A DNA stretch of 64,000 nucleotides from the NCBI GenBank assembly GCA_021234155.1, contig JAJEKV010000187.1, positions 126,001 through 190,000 of the forward strand, written 5' to 3'. Each line of letters starts with the position of its first letter. Position 1 is the stretch's first letter. Origin of the DNA: Isoetes taiwanensis. Its lineage: Eukaryota > Streptophyta > Lycopodiopsida > Isoetales > Isoetaceae. Made by a program: the position numbers and the translations under genes. Positions 56,880 through 64,000 of this stretch are shown one piece after another. The notes beneath the pieces are model-generated. The model made no database searches, was not told where the DNA came from, and was given only the letters and a program-made list of their open reading frames with translations.

Positions 56880-57501
56880 TACATGATGGTAGCCAATTAA
56901 TGGCTTCAATATCAGCTAGCATCACATGTCCTGTTGTGTCATCTTCGAATGTGTCTCCTTCTGCACCAGTTAATTCACCACTATTGCCGTCTCTTGTGTC
57001 TTCTCCTCAATCTGCTTTTGCATCACCACTTCCTTCTAGTGCATCTGCCTCTCAGAATATGTCATTGAGCCCCCGTAATGAGGAGCAACATTCTCGCCTT
57101 CAAAGATATTGCTCATGACAGAAAAAAGAAGGTTACCTTTTGCAAGAATAGTTTAGCTCCTTTGATTCATCCGGTAGCTCCAGTATCTAATACTATTGTT
57201 ATAGTGGATGTCCCTCCACATGATCCAGTAGCATTCAGACACCAGAAGACAAGTGTGCTTGCTCTTAGTGATTCTATGAATGTGGAACTTCGGCCTAGTT
57301 AAGTTTATTTGTATTGAAGATATATGTGTATTATTCTTCTCTTTATTGTGAGAAGAAACTAGTTTTCTTGTCATGCTTAGGCAATTGGCTTTGCTCAATT
57401 AGGCATGTTTATACAGCGAGTTTATATTCTGTCTACGCATTGTATCATGTATTGTTTTGAGAGCGATTATTAAAGTCTGATGTCTTTTAAAAAAAAAAAA
57501 A
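56880..57501 (+). pseudogene. Serine/proline-rich ORF remnant ending in poly(A)
   Basis: An ATG at 56900 opens a 72-codon Ser/Pro-rich frame (SASASQNMSLSPRNEE). The frame shifts near 57080 into a second one ending at 57300 (DIAHDRKKKVTFCKNS, VVDVPPHDPVAF-type). A non-coding 3' stretch and A13 at 57489-57501 follow. The layout suggests a retroposed transcript or the 3' end of a poly(A) LINE. I do not recognise the protein. 57502-58360 shows nothing I can support. Confidence 0.4.
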
Positions 57502-58361
57502 CTATATAAATTGGACCACTCTAAGGGCTCTTAGTCTCTACTTTATTACATGTTAGTTGTAATCATTTTGTTATAGATTGTTTTGTTCCATTAATCAAGC
57601 CTTGAGTGTTTGTGGTGGTAAATCTAAAGATTTTGGAGTGCAACATCACTAGGGGATTTTGTACCCTATAGATTGTATAGTGGCAAAAATGATACAAGGT
57701 TTTTTTAGATGATGGTGCCATGGATTGCTGGAATAAAACCTTGATATGAGTGAAAAAATTTCCTAATTCAAAAGTTTAGCAATTCATTCCCTAACTAAGT
57801 GATCAAGTAGAGAGTCGAGTTGTTGACAAATGGCTAAAGCAAAAGTTGCTCGTGAAAACAATCGCGGTGAGAAAGTGATGGATGCTAAATAAAAAAGCAT
57901 GGATGTTAGACACAAGAGCACGTGATGATCGTTCGAATAAAAGGCACGGATTTTAAACCCGAGCACGAACTCAAGTGAGTGGATATTAAACACAAGAAAG
58001 TGACGCATAAACTGGTGCCATTTAGTTTCCCACCTGCAGCATTTGTTTGCCACTAAGTTTGGACCTCTTATAGCTGATTGCTCTAGCATTGTTGGATTAT
58101 GCATTGATTGTTTTGCATCGCCAATAGAGTAGTCACATTGTACTTGGGACTTTTTTCCACATGTTTGCGTGACAAATTCCACTTCATGAAAATTCATGGA
58201 CTTGCTTGACGATTAAACATTTACTTCACGTGTACCATCATTTAGAGCATTTGATGTGAATGCAGACAAAGATTCACAAAAAAAATCTGACATATCTTTA
58301 AGGCTATAGATAAAATTGACAACACTAAAAATAATATCACTGAATTCACCATCCGTCAGCA

Positions 58362-58440
58362 AAGATTATCTTAATCTGGACAAGTTCAGCATCCTAGGCA
58401 GAGGAGTTTATCTTAATGTGGACAAGTACAGCATCCTATG
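58362..58440. repeat. ~46-bp imperfect tandem duplication
   Basis: TTATCTTAAT(C/G)TGGACAAGT followed by (T/A)CAGCATCCTA is present twice in a row. Its role is unknown; it lies in the DDB1 3' flank. Confidence 0.8.
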
Positions 58441-58802
58441 GGATAACCCTGACCCTAGCCTTCAAACCCGAGGAATTAAAATCACTCCTCCCATCAAGCT
58501 ATCGTTACCTTAGAGGCTTTGTGGTTAGCATGAAGCTGCTAAGGGAGAATTCTTCATCTGCGGCAATGGAGCAAGGTGCATTGCAATACATCGGCTCCAG
58601 ATTCACACTGTTCCCAAGTTCCACCAGAGCCCATATTTTGGAACTAAAAGGTGAATGAATGCATTACTTAAAATTAAATTGGAAAAAAAAAACCCCAAAT
58701 TACTCTGTATACGCCTCAAGAAATTCTTTACATCGTAAATAGTTTACACCCATCGAACTGAGCTATAACAACAGAGAGAGAAACAAATCTACTAGTACAG
58801 AA

Positions 58803-61800
58803 TTAATGTAGTCTCGTCATCTCCTCCACTTGTTTACATAGTTCTTCAACGGAGACATCCATTGCTCTCGAAATCTCTTCCATTCTGCTTCTACTCAAAT
58901 CAAGGAAAGACTCAATCAAATCTCCATCAAAGAAAGTTCTTGAATCCACAGTCTTCGCTCATTGCTAAATGAGCAGCCACTGTTAAGTGGCTCAGTCCAC
59001 CAACACCTTTAATAACCTTAACAAGGTTCTGCTGTAATTTCTGAAGAAAGAGATATTGTTCTTGAGGAAGAGATGCTATTACACCAATAACTCCATTTAC
59101 AGTGCCAAAAATAACTGTTGGAATTTGACTGACTTCACTGTCAGGCAAGCGCATGACCAATGAACCATGCCTGAACCTGTTGACAAACTCTCCCCAGATG
59201 GTATTAAGCCAACTACTTCCAGGCGACCTCTCTCCTCATCCGTCGCAGCATCACTGTTTTTTCTTACAGTAAACAAATTAAAGCTGTTTTCTGCACCCAA
59301 ATAGATATCATCGTCAAGAATCTCCACTGCAGTCATCCAATTCGCACTATAATCACGTGCTCTTTCTTCAATGGACCCTTCTTCAGGCTGTAACATCACC
59401 ACAAAATTCTATCAACCACCCAAAAGTCAAAATTTCAAAGAACATAAACAAGATAATGAAAAGACCTTATAAATCAACAGCGAAATCGATTTCATCAAGT
59501 CCCCAACAACAATAAAAATCACCCATTGATTGAACATAAAGATGCCAAAATATGTCCATGGTGTCACATTCGGTTGAAAGCTCATGAGTACCATCATCTC
59601 AATAAAGTCCACTTGTATAACTGAATTTTTCTGATTGATACCAGCAAAGAAGCTTCCCATTGAGCGCATTCAAGTTATAAACAGCACCTTTGGTCTCCTT
59701 CTCGACCACTAGCTGAAGCTTGCCATCCTCTACAACAAAGGCGAGTATTCTTCCCTGCAATTCCATAAATAGTGCTACAAATAAATCCAAGTAACAGAAA
59801 CATGTTTTAAAAGAAGAAGGGACAGAATTCACCTTTGTCGGTTCATTTTCTTCAGGAAGAGCATATGCCGTCCCAACACAATAGTAAACATTATTATCAT
59901 CCATTGAAAGAACAGGTGATAATTGAGCAGCCATTTTCGTATGTGTCCAGTGGATAAGAAGCTACTTTTTCAAATGTCTGATCATCTAATAGCGGAGAAA
60001 GTCGCGTTTCAATGTCTTCACCTGTCGACAGATTGTGAGTATATTTGACACTTGTAATTGCAAACGTTCTAGAGTGCTCCTGATGGCATATTCGACGAGG
60101 ATGTTCCCCAAGTGGAACAATGCACGAATATGGAGCTTTTGAATATCATCAATTGTTGCCAATTGTAAGTTCCCCTTCTTTCCCTATTGCAAGGCTGTGC
60201 ATCATATCCTCATGTTTAAATTATTTGAAGAAAGTGGCATTACAGAAAGTTCTTAAAAAGAACCTACCTATCTGGAAAAAGAGGCTGAATTGAAGGGGCA
60301 CATGTGATTGACTTCCTTTAGATTAACATTACTGTAAAGCAGCTTCTTATTGCTGCTATAAATCACAGTTGGCCTGTCTGATGCTGCAAATACATGAGTT
60401 GCATTTTTGGGCGAAAAGTGAGAAGTATAATTGGCTGAGTTCCCAAGGATATCTTTTTCCTATCTGATAGAAGTCCGTTATCAACATCAACAATGAAATT
60501 GAATAGATGGCCATCTCCAAGAGCACATAGAAGATAAGGCACCTGCAGGTGAAAAGAACAAAGATTACTGCATCAAAGAATATGAAATTTAATCTGTGGC
60601 ACTAAATGCCTACAACCAGCGTGATAATTAGCATAAGAGTTTCCTACATACCCCTTCAAATGTACAAAAGAGCACAGATGGGTGGAATGATTTCCCCTCC
60701 AAGACTCTCTGTAGTAATGACCTCAAGGTTAGGAAGTGAGAAAACATATACACTGATGTCTGTCCACATCCCGACTGCAGCCAATTGACTGCGCTCAAGA
60801 TCATTTCCAATTGGATTTATGTCCAAACATGAGATTTCATAATCCAGTTGAACATGTTTCACCTCAGTCAATGTTCCTTGCCCGATCTCAATATATACAA
60901 GATTACCACCACCAGTTGCAAGTAAAACCTGCAAACAAAAACATGTTCTCCAAAATAAATGAACAGCGACCACTTTCTCTCAGACCAGTCTATGATAGAA
61001 ACAAACCTGCGAGGCATTCGCAGTAGCCACGATAGTGAAATACCAGGTGGTGCCTTCCATTTCCCTCAATTGCCCGGGAGCTGTATCTACAAGCCTCAAG
61101 CGACCCTGCAGTAACCTGATGGTTGGAAACTTTGGCGCCAGTTAACAACCATTAAAAAACAGAAAACAAACCTTGATATAGCCAACCATTTTAATGACCT
61201 ATGGCAGACTTTCTTTGTCTAAGCATGACTGATAAATCTTAATATATGAAGTAATACTAAACCTCATAAGTGTCACTTTCCTTCCAGATAGTAACTTCAC
61301 AATCTCTCCCTTCCCTATGGATACTGGACAAAAGCTATAATGCGTTCTCACACATATTTTAAGAATGATTCACCACCTAACTTACTTGTCAAGTAAGACA
61401 TAATCCTACTTGTCCTTTAAGCAATAATAGAAACTTTTTCAATGCAGCCTACTGCTTTACTTGTAGGAGACTATAAAGTGAATATAAAAGTTGGCTCGTT
61501 CCCACCTGCACAAGCTGATCATGTATTGCATTGTGGCAGAATAGAGTTTGAGCTTCAGAATCAAAGCCATCAATTTCTGTTTCTTCCAGCTCATCATCTG
61601 TGTTCATGTCGCCAAGATGCGAGTTTCACTTATAAAGCTGACAACCAGAAAAGTATCATAGGCATCTCTTGAAGAAGCTCGTAAAGACCACATCCCTTTT
61701 ATTCCCTGTAATTCAGCAGGGCCTGAAAGCAACTAAAGTAAGAGATATAGCATTAAGCTGATCAAACTCATCAAGCATTTGAAAATTTCATACCTGCTTT

Positions 61801-63854
61801 CGTTTATGCCAATCCCATTTAGGTACAATTAGCAGTGAACCATCTTTAAATGCACCCGAGCATGTCACTACTTGTCCCTGACCTTGGCGTTCTAGGTCCA
61901 CAACACATAAATCAACAATGGGCCCAAGATTGACAAAACTTTCCAATACTTCAACATAGCAGTTCTTTTGATCTGGTTGAGAGTTCAACTTTATAAGCTG
62001 GAAGACATGGACCCAATTAATACCTCACCCTTAACAAAAACATGGAGCCTAGGCATATTTCCCAACATGAACAATTAATACAACATATGAATCAAACTAA
62101 AAGTATTCCAATAATCATTTACTTATGGACCAAAAAATAGACAGCAAAACTAACAAAGATTTTGTTATTTTGCCCCCCCTCCCCAAAAAATGATGGCCAT
62201 GGATGATTGGATTGTTGGGCTAGATCAATGCCACGTCCTGTGGGAGGGGGGATAATGGGGGATAATGAACGTATCCTGGATACTGGACACATTTTATGTC
62301 ATGCAAAAATGAATTAACATTTGTTTAGGGTGACTTCATTTTGCCGAGAAAGGATGCTTGCATATTGAAACACAAGCCAATGTCTACTCTTACTTGATGC
62401 CACAGGACTCCAACCTAACAGCCCCTTAGCATTGATATCAGATGCAGATAGAAGTGAAAAAAGTACTTGTCGTCTCCATAGCTTGAGCCAACATACACAA
62501 CACCATTATCCAAGTATGAAAGAGTTGAAGCTGCTGGGCCTCTCCAAGAGGGTTCTACTTTCAAGCCTAAGACCCTGAAATATAAACACATTCATGAATG
62601 GGAGAGACATTTCACATACAGCTACAACTTCCGATTTCTAAATTTGTGAGGCACTATCTTATACACAACAAACATATCTTCATTCTCATTCCACTCTTTC
62701 ATTTTAGTTGACAAATATTTTTCTGCTTGAAAAGACAAAAACAAAAAAAAGAACTGGTCATGGCCACAGGCCATCCTTTTGAGGGAAAACTTATAAACTT
62801 TTAAACAGGAATACTGCAAAAATACATCCTCGGGACAAAGGAACTATCAGGCATAACATTAAATTACGAAGAGCTAGAACCCGAAGGGACTTCGTCAACA
62901 ATTAAGCTGGCTTTGCTTAGCACACTCAAACAGAGATGATAAAGGCCCGGACATAGAGTTATTTGGGCTTATGGACCTCAGTAGAGAGTCATAAACTCTT
63001 TTCTATCTTCCAGTAAATTAGACCTCCTTGTCCACTTTCATGCTCATGATATTGAAACTTGGTGCAAAATCTCCACTTTCATCACAACAATAGCAATCAT
63101 GTTGGTTTATTGTTGGCCCTGTTTCTCCCTTGTTTTCAGTCCCTCTGAAGGTGCCTTCATCTCATTAATCCTATACATCTTTAGGTAGATGTTAATAGAT
63201 TCCCTTTTCCATATTCTTTCTTCCACTCTCAATTTAGATCCCATGTGCTAAGTAAAGAAAATTTGTTCTATATTCGATGTAACATTAAGAACATATTCTA
63301 GTATGGTGTTTTACCTCTCCCTTATCATGAGTAATAACAAGCAAATGTAGCATGCCTGCATGATCACTGAGCAAATATCGTGAACCATGGCATCAACCTT
63401 TCCATATGCCTTAGTAATTGACTGCAGCAAAAACCAGCCGCGTTACTCAGGCTAGCATTTCTACAATAAACAGCGGACTTCGTCAAAGATTGCGGATTGA
63501 TTGGAATAGCTTTAAATACAGATCCATTGGGTATACAATAGTCTGTTCACCAATTATTATTGCACCTCCCTAAAGGTAGAGGGACCGGAATAAGCAAGCC
63601 AGCACCACTGTCAAGGTTATTTTTGAAACCCCGCGGACCATCTCAAAGTCCTTTTCCTTTAGCTGTACCTCATATGTCTTGACATAAATTGCATCTTTGT
63701 TGTCCTGCAGTCAAAGAAGTTACAAAGAAGGGAGAAATTATGACCAGTAAAACAAAGAGATTATTAGGTGCCCAACCTGGTAAAAGGACTGCAATTAATC
63801 GACTTTGAGCATCCATATAAAAATTTGATATCAAGTACTTGCAGTTCTTCCAAC
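58803..63854 (-). CDS. DDB1: DNA damage-binding protein 1 (DDB1), 5' exons outside window
   Basis: DDB1 is the adaptor of CUL4-RING ubiquitin ligases in the nucleus: three beta-propellers bind CUL4 and the WD40 substrate receptors, with roles in UV repair and, with DET1, light signalling. Twelve exons are readable, 5' to 3' on the minus strand: 63854-63777, 63704-~63493, 63421-63315, 62574-62467, 61997-61794, 61722-61506, 61115-61007, 60928-60652, 60542-60268, 60194-59833, 59754-59466, 59387-58803 (TAA). They cover about residue 155 to the end. Landmarks: [99 protein letters not shown] and the end [15 protein letters not shown]. Most introns are GT-AG. Roughly a dozen 1-2 base frame breaks occur within otherwise conserved exons, many at CG. 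I favour sequence error over pseudogene; a duplicated, decaying copy is the alternative. Confidence 0.93.
62581..63314 (-). other. Long DDB1 intron
   Basis: About 740 bp of non-coding sequence between the exons ending at 63315 and starting at 62574. An internal 65-codon frame here has no similarity to DDB1 and is not counted as an exon. Confidence 0.75.
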
Positions 63855-64000
63855 CTGTAATATTACTTCTTTGTCAACTTTTGAAGCATGCTTGGAATGA
63901 GAACAACCCGCAACCTCAGAAGAAAACAGTTTCCAATATACTCTGCTTTAACACATAACATAGGTTTTGACATATATTCTGAATGAGATGAAGCATGAGA
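63855..64000 (-). other. DDB1 intron at the window edge
   Basis: Upstream of the acceptor at 63855-63856 (...ATTACAG|G). I recognise no further DDB1 coding residues before the window ends. Confidence 0.6.

Noticed and set aside
57340-57362. TTCTTCTC...GAGAAGAA hairpin followed by CTAGT as a Helitron 3' end
   Set aside because: The stem lies only one or two bases from CTAG and is AT-rich. It lacks the GCCC-type stem, AAC loop and spacer shared by the two convincing ends, and no 5' end pairs with it.
62622-62819. Extra DDB1 exon
   Set aside because: No similarity to the DDB1 family. Neighbouring exons join without it.

Overview
This is nuclear DNA from a land plant. The window is about 90% transposable elements and their debris. 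The only well-conserved host gene is a multi-exon DDB1 gene on the minus strand at the right edge. The elements are Ty1/copia and Ty3/gypsy LTR retrotransposons primed by initiator-Met tRNA, Helitrons, 5'-truncated LINEs with short tandem-repeat tails, and a Penelope-like reverse transcriptase (RT). The Penelope-like RT and the number of LINE remnants suggest a fern or another non-angiosperm rather than a flowering plant. That placement is inference; no species can be named from the sequence.

Layout, left to right. 1-115: 3' end of a LINE, inserted into the LTR of a decayed minus-strand copia (Copia-1, to 4723). 4724-11650: low-information DNA with simple repeats, including a roughly 870-bp tract of phased GATTC repeats beside an (AT)40 microsatellite. 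11654-18473: a host-type NIF/FCP1-like phosphatase gene (minus), split by a nearly intact copia (Copia-2, 12016-17550, target-site duplication AAAGT). 18724-37127: a Helitron (H-B) carrying a triplicated exon unit. H-B is split by a 14.2-kb minus-strand gypsy element (20637-34870, TSD CTTAC), which is itself split by a second Helitron (H-A, 23837-26374, minus). 37128 onward: a third Helitron 5' end (H-C) abutting H-B, interrupted by Copia-3 (37721-42937, TSD TCTAA). 44786-48480: Penelope-like RT and a small basic ORF. 48480-50050: GC-rich palindromic and tandem repeats. 51590-55668: a plus-strand copia (Copia-4) with a nested LINE. 56005-56290: another LINE tail. 56880-58700: unassigned sequence with a poly(A) tail. 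58803-63854: DDB1, running off the right edge.

Insertion order can be read from nesting and target-site duplications: H-A is younger than the gypsy element, which is younger than H-B; H-B landed exactly at the 5' boundary of H-C; Copia-3 is younger than H-C; Copia-2 is younger than the phosphatase gene. Both LTR pairs and the conserved DDB1 exons carry small indels and odd substitutions concentrated at CG sites. This looks like consensus error at methylated cytosines as much as decay, so apparent frameshifts should be read with care. Joined reading frames are described, not written out.
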